A stretch of DNA of 64,000 nucleotides from NCBI GenBank assembly GCA_030760725.1, contig JASWHV010000009.1, positions 88,648,780 to 88,712,779 of the forward strand, in the 5' to 3' direction. The translations under genes and the position numbers were made by a program. Below, piece after piece: positions 7,656 through 20,000 of this stretch. The stretch comes from Neostapfia colusana (taxonomy: Eukaryota; Streptophyta; Magnoliopsida; Poales; Poaceae). Position 1 is the first letter of the stretch. Each line of letters begins with the position of its first letter. The notes below the pieces were generated by a model. The model was not told the origin of the DNA. It saw only the letters and a list, made by a program, of their open reading frames with translations, and searched no databases.

Positions 7656-10600
7656 TGACACGACCCCATTGGTCCTGTCGAGCCTGGATCACGCTGAGGG
7701 GTGCTGCGTTGCACAGCACCGTATAACACACGTCAAAGGTACAAAGCGGAAGCGGAAGCTTTATTACATAAACAAGTTTATGCACATGTTTACATCAAAA
7801 TAAGTTTAGTCCACACTCGCGGTCGTAGACTAAGCATCAAGTGCACGTTCAGCCCTCGAACGTGTCCTTGCTAGCACACACGCACACTAACTCTGCGGCG
7901 TGCACGACTCCCACTCGACGGGGTTCCCCTCCTGGGGTTCCGTCTCCTCTTCGGGAGTCCCTTCCTCATAGAACCCTGCAAAAAGCTTCAAACACAAGCA
8001 GTGAGCACGAAGGCTCAGCAAGTCTGACCCGTCTCACCTAAACATGGAACTTCTACATGAGGGTAATGGGTTGCATGAGGTAAAAATCATTTGCAAGGAC
8101 TCGCCTAATTAGTAGAACCTTACTTTCAAGTTTTAGCAGCAGGTTGTGGAGAACCTTACGCTAAGGCACATGAGAGAGCCGCAATCAAACAAGAAACGCA
8201 TTTCTCTCATGTACTTTGCCCAAAGTTGAAAAGAACTTTAGTTAGCACTAAACTACAGCATATCATTAACAATCAATGTCCAGCTTTCAATCAGCAACAT
8301 TTTAACATGTAACTAGCCTGTTCTTTCTACGTCACGGTACAGAGAACAAGTGGTACTCACTGACCGCGAGGGACGGCGATTATAATCGATTTACACCTGC
8401 AGGGTTACCCGAACAACCCGTCACGTACGCCCGTACTCGATGTTGCCTACAACAACCATCACGGACGCCGTACGCGACTACCTTTCACCCGTTAGCCAAA
8501 TATTGAACCGGTCCCATCGTCCCGAGCAAGAGGTCCCTGCACGCGCATCTCTGTGCCGCCAGCTGATTTACACCTCGAGCTCTCAACCTACCCTCTGAAC
8601 GACGGGCAATGCCTCAATACCCAGCTACCCGAGTTACATCAGTTTCCCGGTTCCCATATAGCCGGTAGGTCTTCGGTACTGTTCTAGCTTGTTCAACAGG
8701 CCCGCACACGGCTCGGTCCTCAATCGACACAAGCGGAGCTACAGCACACAGGCCCCAAAGTCCTTCTGCCCTTACTCTCCGCTCGGTCTCATTTTCTTGC
8801 CATGTGTATCATGTGCTATCTCTACCCGAGCAATGTGCCTCTAGCCTATTCTCGCGAGTAGTTCCAACTACTCGACTTGTACCGAATCCTACTCTATTCT
8901 AGCAATGCAGTAGCTAACGGGGTTTGCAATCCTACACCCAACCCATGGTTTTCTTGGCTGTGCAGTTGGGTTTCCAATCAAGACTCTAATGCAAAGAACA
9001 ATATTCAAAGATGTGCTCAAAACAATAAATATTGTGAAAAGGTTAATGCAAACCGGGGCTTGCCTTGCTGCTCTTGGTCGTAGGCTAGCTGTTCCTCCGG
9101 AGTAACGAAGTCTAGGACTTCGGGTTCCTCCTCGACCTTAGCGACTACATGATAAGAACAATGTATGTATTAATTTAAATGCATTTGTATTAACTTTGAA
9201 GTTGTGAAGTCTATAACCCTTGCTAGACAGACCTAATGACTGTGAAACTTTTACTGTGGCTTGGTTACAACCTAAACAAAGAATTGGTCAAGTTTTAGTT
9301 GCAGCAAAGCTCATTTGAGCCCTCCACAAATAATTATGTCCTTGACCTTAATTGGAACTCTTAGGGTGTTCTAGGAATTTTCATGAGACAAACTCTGACT
9401 TTCTGAAAACTAGATTTTCAGGGGGTTCTAATGGAGTTGGTCTCACTTAATTTGGAAGTCTCTAACTAAAGATATGAGCTAAACAATTTCAGAGAAAATT
9501 CTGAAAATGTTTCTGAACATTTTCTATTTTCTCTGGAACAGTTTTACTAATCACACCATTAGGTGGACTAAATGAGCTCAAATGGATCTGAAATTTTCAT
9601 GGTAGCTCAAGGATATTTTGGTGAACATCTCAGTAAAATTTCAGAATTTTCCTCCAAAGGATTCTCCAGTTAAAATTCCTAACAGTTTAAAATTTAAGGA
9701 ATTAATTCTGGAGAATTAAGGAATTTCATGAAGTGAAACTTGATTTTCTGGAAAGTACTCAGAGAGCTGAATCCAGCAAAATTTGGTTCACTCGATTTGG
9801 AGCTTTCTAGCCAAAGTTATAAAGATTTGAAGTTTGAAGGAAATCTGAAAATCGGGGGAAAAGTTTAAACTCGCGCGTGGGCCCAGGGGACACGCGTCGC
9901 ACGCCGAAGCGACAGCACACCGCGGCCCACAAGGATTTTGCGCGCCAGCACACCCGATCCCGGCCGCAGCCGGATCCCGATTCAAAATATCGGCCGCTGA
10001 CAGCTGGGGTCCACCCCCTTCTTCAACCTCGCGACACCCGCGCCCCGCCGCCGAGGGACCTCGCCGGAGAGCTCGCCGCTGGCTGCTGTACAGCTCCAAA
10101 CTTCTTGATTCTGGCCGCCCCTGCCTACTTTTACTTGGGGAACATGATCCGAGGGTCAGCTGCTCATGACAACGGCCGGAGCATGGTCGGCGACGAGCCG
10201 CCATATCGGAGCGACTTCGGCCATGTCGGCTGACTCTCCTAGTACCTCAGCTACTTGGGAAATCGGTCGGGGAGCATCAGTGGACCTCAGAGAAGGTCGA
10301 CATGAACTCGAGTTAGCTCGGGGAAGGCCCGAAATAGGTCCTCACCGTGCGCCCGATACCCCCCGTTCGTTCCGCCATTAGTAGACCTTGAATTACGCCG
10401 GGCACAGAGGTTCTCCGGCCCAGAGTTGTGAAGGCAACTTGTGCGTCACCGTGTCTAGCTCGTGTGGGAGTGGCCTGAGGCCCGCTAATCCTTTCTAGAG
10501 CACGAATTAAACAGAATCGTACCCGAAGGTCGTTCTGCACACAGAAAGGGGAAAAGTGGAAATTCGCCACCGGTGAGCAACCACTCGAGCTGTGGCTCGG

Positions 10601-11693
10601 GGGTGAGCAGCACCGGTCACCTGTGCGTCCAAGGGTGCCTTGGGTCGGGTGTGACAACGCCCAGGTTGGGCTGTCCACGAGAGCCCGAGGTGCGGCGGTT
10701 TCCAATTCCGATTTTTATCTTTCGGCACAGCCGATAGCATTCGGTTTCAATCGACTTCTAGCAATGGGGAGGATGGAGGAAGGTCTCTAGTACCTTGCTG
10801 GGACCCTGGAGTGGAAGGAGGGAGCTGCGATCGGCGTCCTCCGATCAAGTCCGAACTGTGGAAACTTTCGGCCAGTGCTGGGTTCTTGCGGGAAACACGT
10901 CGGTACCTCGGCCGAGGAGGGGGGCAGGTGCCTTAAGAAGGCTCTGCACCGCCTCGTTCCCGCGCGTGGGCAAGCAGCTGGTGGCGCGGTGGCTGGCCTC
11001 GGTGGCGATCACCGCTGCGGCTCGGCGACCCGAGTGAAAAGTCTCAGTCGGTTTGTGTTGAAGTAGAGGCTGACATGTGGGTCCCACCCTTCCTTTTAAC
11101 CTCTGAAATTTACTTCTAATCACTGTTGTAAACAGTGAACCCCATACTACCCTTGGCAATTCCAATTATTCACCCATGAGCCATTTGAATTGATCAAAGT
11201 TCAAATGAGGTTTGGTTTGAATGAATTTCAGCACAAGTTCAGTTTGAAATTCAAATAAAGTTTGAATTTCTCCCACTTAGCTCATGTCAAGATCAACTCC
11301 AAATGGAGTGAAAATTGGTGTGTGAGCTCACAAAAATGTGCTGAGTAAGAATATGCCTTCCACTTTCAAATTCATGGCATAAAAACAGTTTGAATTTGAA
11401 TATGGTTTCAAACTGCCCTCTCCCTAACTATACCCAAAATGACCTCAAAAAGGTTTTGAGTTCGGGTGAAACTTGGCATGGACATCCTTAGCAAAGTGTA
11501 GGAGTTTTCATATGTCCAGCCCATCTATATCACATGTGGGAAATACCACTTTTGCAATGTGTGAGTTTGTTCTCTAATGAGCATGTTGATAATTGTTACT
11601 TGCTCTTCATTTGTGTTCATCATTCTTGCTCAAATGAGGTGTGTGGTGTGGTGATGAACACTGCAAATGGTTGTCAAAACTGAGGCCCTTACA
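7656..11693 (-). repeat. Element B left LTR (3' LTR on its strand), 4038 bp
   Basis: Bounded on the + strand by TGACACG at the left and CCTTACA at the right, next to the PPT. On the element strand it runs TGTAAGGGCC to GTGTCA. It holds the two coding-like exons (9064-9144, 7887-7975), a poly(A) signal AATAAA on the minus strand near 7757-7766, a GC-rich block about 9870-11040 and AT-rich flanks. ORFs of 63-142 codons seen in the GC-rich block on both strands are not treated as genes. Confidence 0.93.
7887..9144 (-). CDS. Putative spliced LTR-encoded acidic protein (B left LTR)
   Basis: Exon e2 is 9144 down to 9064 (81 bp) and e3 is 7975 down to 7887 (89 bp, ending TAG). The intron 9063-7976 begins GCAAGCCCC after CAGCAAG and ends TTTTGCAG. 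Exon e2 follows CATGTAG, a pyrimidine-rich acceptor. The e2 peptide has the same 26 full codons as LTR-A, with no indel, and contains EVLDF and PEEQLAYDQEQQG. The e3 peptide contains YEEGTPEEE and ends VEWESCTPQS. Compared with the E right copy, e2 shows four synonymous changes and no replacement. The upstream exon is unresolved: a CG|GTGAG donor at 10345 is conserved but its phase is uncertain. Confidence 0.5.
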
Positions 11694-11710
11694 TTCCTCC
11701 CCCCTTAAAA
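11694..11710 (-). promoter_or_regulatory. Polypurine tract of element B
   Basis: On the minus strand CTTTTAAGGGGGGAGGAA precedes TGTAAGGGCC, the LTR start. A second copy lies at 21130-21146, next to the right LTR. Confidence 0.9.
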
Positions 11711-11762
11711 GAATCTCGTCCCGAGATTATAAGGTGAAAATGAGAGAGAGGACGGTGGAAAA

Positions 11763-14700
11763 TTACCGGATATGCGACGTGAAAAAGTCGGGGTAGTTAG
11801 TGCGAAGGAATTCTTCGCTCTCCCATGTCGCTTCGTCCATGGAGTGATTACTCCATAGAACCTTGTAGAACCACAACGTACGGTTGCGTGTGGTTCGGGC
11901 CTTTTTATCAATAATCTGCACCGGTTCCTCCCGATAGGTGAGATCCGGTTGCAGTTCTTCAATGTCTTCCAGCTGAACGGTAGTTGATAGCTTGAGACAC
12001 TTTCTCAGCTGGGAAATGTGAAAGACGTTGTGCACACCGGAAAGTGCTTCTGGTAATTTCAGCCGGTATGCCACTGATCCACATCTTTCGGTAATCTGGA
12101 ATGGACCGATGAATCGGGGTGCCAACTTTCCTCTCGCCCCAAATCTGTTTACGCCCTTCATTGGAGACACTCGTAGGTATACGTGATCTCCAACTTCGAA
12201 TTGTAATGGGCGCCTTCTCCGGTCCGCATACTGCTTCTGTCGGGATTGAGCGGCTCTTAGGTTCGCTTGAATCAGTCGAACCTTTTCTTCCGTGTCGTTG
12301 ACAAGGTCAATCCCGAAGGTAACCCTTTCGCCAGACTCACACCAGTTCAATAGTGTGCGGCATTTTCTTCCGTATAGCGCCTCGTAGGGCGCCATTTTGA
12401 TGCTGGCTTGGTACCCATTGTTGTACGAGAACTCGGCTAACGGCAAGTGATCATCCCAATTCTTGCCGTGGTCGATAGCGCAAGCTCGTAGCATGTCTTC
12501 TAGAATCTGATTTACCCGCTCAGTTTGTCCATCTGTCTGCGGGTGGTAGGCTGAACTACGGATCAGCTTCGTCCCCAAGACAGCGTGTAGCTGCTCCCAA
12601 AAACGGGACACAAATAAAGTGCCCCGGTCCGATACGATGGTACGGGGTACGCCGTATAAGCATAGGATCCGTGAGATGTACAGTTCAGCGTACTTCTTGG
12701 CGTTGTAGTTGGTGTTGACCGGGATGAAATGGGCAACTTTGGTGAGCTGATCGACGATCACCCACACAGAATCATGTTTCTGTAAGGTGGTGGGTAAACC
12801 GACGACGAAATCCATGCTCACGTCCTCCCACTTCCAGGCAGGAATGCCTAGTGGTTGCAGCAGTCCCGGTTTCCGCATATGGTCTGCCTTCACCCTTCGA
12901 CATGTATCACACTCGGACACGTATTTGGCAGTCTCTCGCTTCATCCGTGTCCACCAAAACCTTCTTCTGAGTTCTTGATACATTTTGTTGCTTCCGGGGT
13001 GAATAGAAAACTTTGATAAGTGAGCCTCATCAAAGATTTTCGTCCGTAACTCCGGGTTTCGGGGTACGACGATTCGGTCCTTGAACCATAGGACGCCGTC
13101 TCCGTCCTTCCAGAAACATTTTAATTCCCCACTATCTACACGTCTCCGCAAATGTGACATGCCCTTGTCATTCTTCTGGGCTGCCGCTATCTCTTCACGG
13201 ATGGTGGGGATCAAAGCTAGGTTGTAGAGAGCCCCATGTGGAATCACATGTAGTGGTGGTTCGCTCTCTTCCAACGGTGTGATGGTCAGATTATTGACGT
13301 GTGACTTGCGGCTCAGCGCATCTGCCACAATGTTTGCCTTGCCCGGATGATAGTGGATCTCTATCTCGTAATCCTTTATCAGTTCTAACCATCTTCGTTG
13401 CCTCATGTTCAGCTCCTTCTGAGTGAATATGTACTTGAGGCTTTTGTGGTCGGTATATAAATGTACGAGGTTACCGAGTAGGTAGTGCCTCCACATCTTC
13501 AGTGCAAGTACCACGGCAGAGAGCTCCAAATCGTGAGTTGGATAATTTTGCTCATGGTTCCTAAGCTGCCGTGATCCATACGCGATCACTCTTCGGTCTT
13601 GCATCAGCACACATCCGAGCCCAATGCCGGATGCATCGCAGTACACATCGAACGGTTTTGTTGTGTCTGGCTGCGCCAAAACCGGTGCTGATGTTAGGTG
13701 CTTGACTAAAGACTTGAATGCTGCTTCACATGCTGGACTCCAAACATATTTGGTAGCCTTCTTCAGCAGCTCTGTCATTGGCTTGGCAATCTTCGAGAAG
13801 TTCGGAATGAACCTCCGATAATATCCCGCGAGTCCGAGGAAACTCCGTACCTCATGAACAGTTCTCGGGGATTTCCAATTCAGCACTTGCGTGATCTTGC
13901 TCGGGTCCACAGCGATACCCTCCGCTGAAATGATATGCCCGAGGAAAGGCACTTGCGATATCCAAAACTCGCATTTGCTGAATTTTGCGTATAACTTGTG
14001 ATCCCGCAGCCGTTGCAAGACTATACGCAGATGTTTCTTGTGATCTTCCTCCGACTTGGAATATACCAGGATGTCGTCGATGAAGACCACGACAAACTTG
14101 TCCAGCTCCGGCATGAACACCGAGTTCATTAAATACATGAAGTGAGCTGGAGCATTGGTGAGGCCGAAGGACATGACCAGGTACTCATAAAGTCCGTACC
14201 TTGTCGAGAAAGCTGTCTTTTGAATGTCCTCCGCCCTTATCTTAATCTGATGGTACCCGGATCTTAAATCCATCTTGGAAAAGATCTTTGCTTCGACCAA
14301 CTGATCAAACAACATGTCGATCCGTGGCAACGGGTACTTGTTCTTGATGGTTACGGCATTTAATGGGCGGTAGTCCACGCAAAGCCGCAACGTTTCATCC
14401 TTCTTCTTGACAAATAATGCCGAACAGCCCCATGGGGAGGAGCTCGGTCTAATAAAACCCTTCTCCAGAAGGTCCGTGAGCTGAGTCTTCAGTTCAGCCA
14501 ACTCCTTGGGTGCCATCTTGTACGGCCTTCGGGATATTGGCATGGTTCCTGGTGTAAGTTCAATTTTGAACTCCATCTCTCTATCGGGTGGCATTCCCGG
14601 TAAATCATCCGGGAATACATCAGGAAACTCCCGGACCACTGGAATGTCTTCCAATCTGATAGTTGTGGACTGATAGACACTTGAAAGTTTTATTTCTGGA

Positions 14701-15143
14701 CTGTCCAGAAATAATGAGTGAGAACCGTGCACCTCTGAGTTTAAGTGCACGACTCGAAGGACGGTGTCTAAAACAGCGCCGTGGCGGGTTAACCACGACA
14801 TCACTAGGATGACATCGACCTTCTGTCCCTCTAAGATAATGAGAGACGTGGGGTACACTCTACCCGCTAAGCATAATGGTGCTTTGGAGACCATTACGCT
14901 TGCTGAAATCTTCCCACCCGGTGAACAAATTAAATATGGACTATCGGTGGGTAGTATTGGCAAACTGTGTTTAGCAATGAAAGCTTGGCTAATAAAATTA
15001 TGCGTGGCGCCTGAATCAAATAGTACTATAGCGGGATGCTGGTGGAGTTGGAACATACCCGCAAGGATTGGCTCGCCCTCCGGCACGTCCTCAATGGCAA
15101 GCTGGTGGACAGTACCGGGCCTAGGGTTTGCCCGCCGCGCATT
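11763..15143 (-). CDS. pol: Intact protease-RT-RNase H-integrase-chromodomain polyprotein of B
   Basis: Open without a stop for about 1126 codons from the deletion junction; the frame runs on upstream to 15221 and beyond with no ATG. Numbering from 15221: protease DSGA with D69; RT D318 and FIDD 380-383; RNase H D529, E566, D591 and D634; integrase H734, H741, C771, C774 and D804, D865, E901 (exact D,D-35-E spacing); a GPF segment at 1039-1041; chromodomain about 1091-1147. Every catalytic residue I can place is present. It encodes the enzymes for polyprotein cleavage, reverse transcription and integration, acting in virus-like particles and then the nucleus. It is odd because gag is missing upstream: the frame is entered through a deletion that joins ORF0 to the gag/pro boundary. 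How it would be translated is unclear; it could act in trans on other copies. Confidence 0.93.
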   Translation of the reverse strand, partial: NARRANPRPGTVHQLAIEDVPEGEPILAGMFQLHQHPAIVLFDSGATHNFISQAFIAKHSLPILPTDSPYLICSPGGKISASVMVSKAPLCLAGRVYPTSLIILEGQKVDVILVMSWLTRHGAVLDTVLRVVHLNSEVHGSHSLFLDSPEIKLSSVYQSTTIRLEDIPVVREFPDVFPDDLPGMPPDREMEFKIELTPGTMPISRRPYKMAPKELAELKTQLTDLLEKGFIRPSSSPWGCSALFVKKKDETLRLCVDYRPLNAVTIKNKYPLPRIDMLFDQLVEAKIFSKMDLRSGYHQIKIRAEDIQKTAFSTRYGLYEYLVMSFGLTNAPAHFMYLMNSVFMPELDKFVVVFIDDILVYSKSEEDHKKHLRIVLQRLRDHKLYAKFSKCEFWISQVPFLGHIISAEGIAVDPSKITQVLNWKSPRTVHEVRSFLGLAGYYRRFIPNFSKIAKPMTELLKKATKYVWSPACEAAFKSLVKHLTSAPVLAQPDTTKPFDVYCDASGIGLGCVLMQDRRVIAYGSRQLRNHEQNYPTHDLELSAVVLALKMWRHYLLGNLVHLYTDHKSLKYIFTQKELNMRQRRWLELIKDYEIEIHYHPGKANIVADALSRKSHVNNLTITPLEESEPPLHVIPHGALYNLALIPTIREEIAAAQKNDKGMSHLRRRVDSGELKCFWKDGDGVLWFKDRIVVPRNPELRTKIFDEAHLSKFSIHPGSNKMYQELRRRFWWTRMKRETAKYVSECDTCRRVKADHMRKPGLLQPLGIPAWKWEDVSMDFVVGLPTTLQKHDSVWVIVDQLTKVAHFIPVNTNYNAKKYAELYISRILCLYGVPRTIVSDRGTLFVSRFWEQLHAVLGTKLIRSSAYHPQTDGQTERVNQILEDMLRACAIDHGKNWDDHLPLAEFSYNNGYQASIKMAPYEALYGRKCRTLLNWCESGERVTFGIDLVNDTEEKVRLIQANLRAAQSRQKQYADRRRRPLQFEVGDHVYLRVSPMKGVNRFGARGKLAPRFIGPFQITERCGSVAYRLKLPEALSGVHNVFHISQLRKCLKLSTTVQLEDIEELQPDLTYREEPVQIIDKKARTTRNRTLWFYKVLWSNHSMDEATWESEEFLRTNYPDFFTSHIR

Positions 15144-15583
15144 TGGAGACTGAGGTTTGCCTCCGCGGGGTTGTACCTTGGGCAACTCGGGTCTGTTGCC
15201 TCCAGGTACCTTTCTTCCCACACATGTTGCGCTCGCCCCTCCACCGGAACGAGTGCGTATGGAGTACCCTCCATAGCCTGCACATGTAGCTGGCAGAAAC
15301 GTGACATAGTGTCACGGGCTGCCACTTGCCACATCCCTTCCGGTTGTCTTCCTCTCACCGTGACGGTGAACGGCACCCAACCGGGTGGCGTAGGTCCTGC
15401 AGGAAGGTCGACATGGATCGTCCACGTCCTGTTCCCCTCTTCGCCTTCTTCCTTGGCGAAGTATTGCGGCATCTGGTTGTACCCGAAATATTGGAGCATT
15501 TGCCACAATGCTTCCGGGTAGCCGCTACGGTCAGAGCAGTGGGAAACTACCCACCCGTTCTCCAACCGTTTATCTGCTGCCAT
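15026..15583 (-). pseudogene. ORF0 N-terminal fragment of B, fused out of frame into pol
   Basis: ATG at 15583, placed right after TTTTTACAG. Residues 1 to about 146 match ORF0 of element E (LENGWVVSHCS, GPTPPGWVPFTVTVRGRQ, LEATDPSCPRYNPAEAN). After the junction at 15141-15144 the frame is pol DNA in the wrong frame and stops at 15026. The function of ORF0 is unknown; I recall that some grass long-LTR gypsy elements (RIRE3/RIRE8 type) have an extra ORF before gag, from memory and unverified. The E copy shows that the missing part would have held a coiled coil. Confidence 0.8.
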
Positions 15584-17075
15584 CTGTAAAAATATATTTG
15601 AGAAATGTCAAATATTTATTTCAACAGTAAACCATTGAGTTATAACATAAGATATGTCATTGAACCCATAACACTTGGAAACATAGTTCAAAAAAATTTT
15701 TTTTAAACAAATTTGACTGCTGATCTGCTGTTACCATGACAGCCCTGACCAGTTTCCATATCAATCTGATTTAGGCCAGGTTAAAGGCAAAACCAGTCCT
15801 GGAGCTCAACATCAAAGTTAAAGTTAACTTCAATAGCTTTCCAGAAAGTATTTGGTTGGCCTAAGATCTGTCCTGGTTCAAAAATTATGAGATGTCAAAG
15901 TTATCAGAATTTCTGGGAACAATTGGACAGCACCTCCCTGCCTTAGGTACTGATTTGATCCAAGAATCTCAGTTAATTCTGTTCCCAATCTGACAAAACT
16001 TTATGTTACAAAGTTGTAACCCATCTCATAAGCTTTCCAGAACTACCTCATTTCCTATTTCTGGATTTTTAAGCAGGAAGTTATGCTTAATTTACAGAGA
16101 GTTTACAGAGAGTCTTTGCTCTGTCCTGTTTTCTGGACAGTTTCAACTCTACTGCATTTTTCGAGTGGTTAAGGGATGAAACACCTCTGGACCTCAACAG
16201 AAAAGTTGTAAAGCTCTTCCAAAGCTTTCCAGATATGTATCATACGACCCCAACCTCGAAAGAACTCAACCTCTAACCTCTGATTAACTTCAGCCTTGAT
16301 CCAGCTGAAAACAGAGTGCTCTGTCCTTAACATCCTATAAGTTGAAAGTTTGTTAACTTTGAATATCCTGTTCAAGGGAAGGAGTTACATCAAGTTTTTC
16401 TACTTTGGATCAAAACCTTCAAGTTTTTAAATGAAGTTGTTCATTTAGTTGGATGTGACGTCGATGCGTCACCAGATTATGTCGGTACTACGTCCTCACA
16501 AAGGAAAAACCTATACTGGACTTAGCCGGCTTCGTTAGTTCAGTGGCACTACTCGTCACTCGCACATGGATGCTACACGTCTACCGTTTCGTGGTAAGGC
16601 TACCTGCAGAAACTCAAACAATCATCAGACTCGGCTGCACACCGAGCCCGGAATCCATACAGTTTGTACACCCGGCCGTCATGACTTGCCCGGATGTTCT
16701 CAAGCCAACCACGCCTTGAGTTGCGTGTTCACGTTTCAGACCACGTGACGGGGTCTCCCATATTGCACCACGCACGCCAGGGACAGACGTTGCTCGAATA
16801 CCCCAAATGACATGAAGAGTCGTAGAGGATACTAAAGCGGGTCGGGTTACCTGCCACCCGTGGGGCTCCACCCTTCAGCTTGTGCGCACTGGTGGACAGC
16901 GCTTACGTGCACCCCCCAAGACATGAACGTCCCGAGATGCACGATTTTCCGACATAACAAATAGGTTAATAAGCCACTTTCTATATACTAATAACATCCT
17001 TATACGGGCTACTAACTCGTTCCTCACTGGATTTTTGAAAAAGAAGTCCTTTATACTGTGTTAAACCTCAAGCGA
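15584..17075 (-). mobile_element. Leader of element B
   Basis: About 1.5 kb between PBS and ORF0 with no supported gene. The ORF0-proximal two thirds is AT-rich; the PBS-proximal third is GC-richer and resembles the matching part of element E (49660-50285). Confidence 0.8.
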
Positions 17076-17087
17076 GCTCTGATACCA
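17076..17087 (-). promoter_or_regulatory. Primer-binding site of B
   Basis: GCTCTGATACCA on the + strand, that is TGGTATCAGAGC on the element strand, three bases inside the right LTR. It is a perfect initiator tRNA-Met type primer site. Confidence 0.93.
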
Positions 17088-17090
17088 CGC

Positions 17091-20000
17091 TGACACGACC
17101 CCATTGGTCCTGTCGAGCCAGGATCACGCTGAGGGGTGCTGCGTTGCACAGCACCGTATAACACACGTCAAAGGTACAAAGCGGAAGCGGAAGCTTTATT
17201 ACATAAACAAGTTTATGCACATGTTTACATCAAAATAAGTTTAGTCCACACTCGCGGGCGTAGACTAAGCATCAAGTGCACGTTCAGCCCTCGAACGTGT
17301 CCTTGCTAGCACACACGCACACTAACTCTGCGGCGTGCACGACTCCCACTCGACGGGGTTCCCCTCCTGGGGTTCCGTCTCCTCTTCGGGAGTCCCTTCC
17401 TCATAGAACCCTGCAAAAAGCTTCAAACACAAGCAGTGAGCACGAAGGCTCAGCAAGTCTGACCCGTCTCACCTAAACATGGAACTTCTACATGAGGGTA
17501 ATCGGTTGCATGAGGTAAAAATCATTTGCAAGGACTCGCCTAATTAGTAGAACCTTACTTTCAAGTTTTAGCAGCAGGTTGTGGAGAACCTTACGCTAAG
17601 GCACATGAGAGAGCCGCAATCAAACAAGAAACGCATTTCTCTCATGTACTTTGCCCAAAGTTGAAAAGAACTTTAGTTAGCACTAAACTACAGCATATCA
17701 TTAACAATCAATGTCCAGCTTTCAATCAGCAACATTTTAACATGTAACTAGCCTGTTCTTTCTACGTCACGGTACAGTGAACAAGTGGTACTCACTGACC
17801 GCGAGGGATGGCGATTATAATCGATTTACACCTGCAGTGTTACCCGAACAACCCGTCACGTACGCCCGTACTCGATGTTGTCTACAACAACCATCACGGA
17901 CGCCGTACGCGACTACCTTTCACCTGTTAGCCAAATATTGAACCGGTCCCATCGTCCCGAGCAAGAGGTCCCTGCACGCGCATCTCTGTGCCGCCAGCTG
18001 ATTTACACCTCGAGCTCTCAACCTACCCTCTGAACGACGGGCAATGCCTCAATACCCAGCTACCCGAGTTACATCAGTTTCCCGGTTCCCATATAGCCGG
18101 TAGGTCTTCGGTACTGTTCTAGCTTGTTCAACAGGCCCGCACACGGCTCGGTCCTCAATCGACACAAGCGGAGCTACAGCACACAGGCCCCAAAGTCCTG
18201 CTGCCCTTACTCTCCGCTCGGTCTCATTTTCTTGCCATGTGTATCATGTGCTATCTCTACCCGAGCAATGTGCCTCTAGCCTATTCTCGCGAGTAGTTCA
18301 AACTACTCGACTTGTACCGAATCCTACTCTATTCTAGCAATGCAGTAGCTAACGGGGTTTGCAATCCTACACCCAACCCATGGTTTTCTTGGCTGTGCAG
18401 TTGGGTTTCCAATCAAGACTCTAATGTAAAGAACAATATTCAAAGATGTGATCAAAACAATAAATATTTGTGAAAAGGTTAATGCAAACCGGGGCTTGCC
18501 TTGCTGCTCTTGGTCGTAGGCTAGCTGTTCCTCCGGAGTAACGAAGTCTAGGACTTCGGGTTCCTCCTCGACCTTAGCGACTACATGATAAGAACAATGT
18601 ATGTATTAATTTAAATGCATTTGTATTAACTTTGAAGTTGTGAAGTCTATAACCCTTGCTAGACAGACCTAATGACTGTGAAACTTTTACTGTGGCTTGG
18701 TTACAACCTAAACAAAGAATTGGTCAAGTTTTAGTTGCAGCAAAGCTCATTTGAGCCCTCCACAAATAATTATATCCTTGACCTTAATTGGAACTCTTAG
18801 GGTGTTCTAGGAATTTTCATGAGACAAACTATGACTTTCTGAAAACTAGATTTTCAGGGGGTTCTAATGGAGTTGGTCTCACTTAATTTGGAAGTCTCTA
18901 ACTAAAGATATGAGCTAAACAATTTCAGAGAAAATTCTGAAAATGTTTCTCAACATTTTCTATTTTCTCTGGAACAGTTTTACTAATCACACCATTAGGT
19001 GGACTAAATGAGCTCAAATGGATCTGAAATTTTTATGGTAGCTCAAGGATATTTTGGTGAACATCTCAGTAAAATTTCAGAATTTTCCTCCAAAGGATTC
19101 TCCAGTTAAAATTCCTAACAGTTTAAATTTTAAGGAATTAATTCTGGAGAATTAAGGAATTTCATGAAGTGAAACTTGATTTTCTGGAAAGTACTCAGAG
19201 AGCTGAATCCAGCAAAATTTGGTTCACTCGATTTGGAGCTTTCTAGCCAAAGTTATAAAGATTTGAAGTTTGAAGGAAATCTGAAAATCGGGGGAAAAGT
19301 TTAAACTCGCGCGTGGGCCCAGGGGACACGCGTCGCACGCCGAAGCGACAGCACACCGCGGCCCACAAGGATTTTGCGCGCCAGCACACCCGATCCCGGC
19401 CGCAGCCGGATCCCGATTCAAAATATCGGCCGCTGACAGCTGGGGTCCACCCCCTTCTTCAACCTCGCGACACCCGCGCCCCGCCGCCGAGGGACCTCGC
19501 CGGAGAGCTCGCCGCTGGCTGCTGTACAGCTCCAAACTTCTTGATTCTGGCCGCCCCTGCCTACTTTTACTTGGGGAACATGATCCGAGGGTCAGCTGCT
19601 CATGACAACGGCCGGAGCATGGTCGGCGACGAGCCGCCATATCGGAGCGACTTCGGCCATGTCGGCTGACTCTCCTAGTACCTCAGCTACTTGGGAAATC
19701 GGTCAGGGAGCATCAGTGGACCTCAGAGAAGGTCGACATGAACTCGAGGCAGCTCGGGGAAGGCCCAAAATAGGTCCTCACCATGCGCCCGATACCCCCC
19801 GTTCGTTCCGCCATTAGTAGACCTTGAATTACGCCGGGCACAGAGGTTCTCCGGCCCAGAGTTGTGAAGGCAACTTGTGCGTCACCGTGTCTAGCTCGTG
19901 TGGGAGTGGCCTGAGGCCCGCTAATCCTTTCTAGAGCACGAATTAAACAGAATCGTACCCGAAGGTCGTTCTGCACACAGAAAGGGGAAAAGTGGAAATT

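Noticed and set aside
9788..10705. ORFs of 63-142 codons on both strands in the GC-rich part of the B LTRs, also present in G
   Set aside because: They overlap each other on opposite strands in GC-rich DNA. Conservation among B and G only reflects recent descent, and no equivalent protein is seen in family 1 LTRs.
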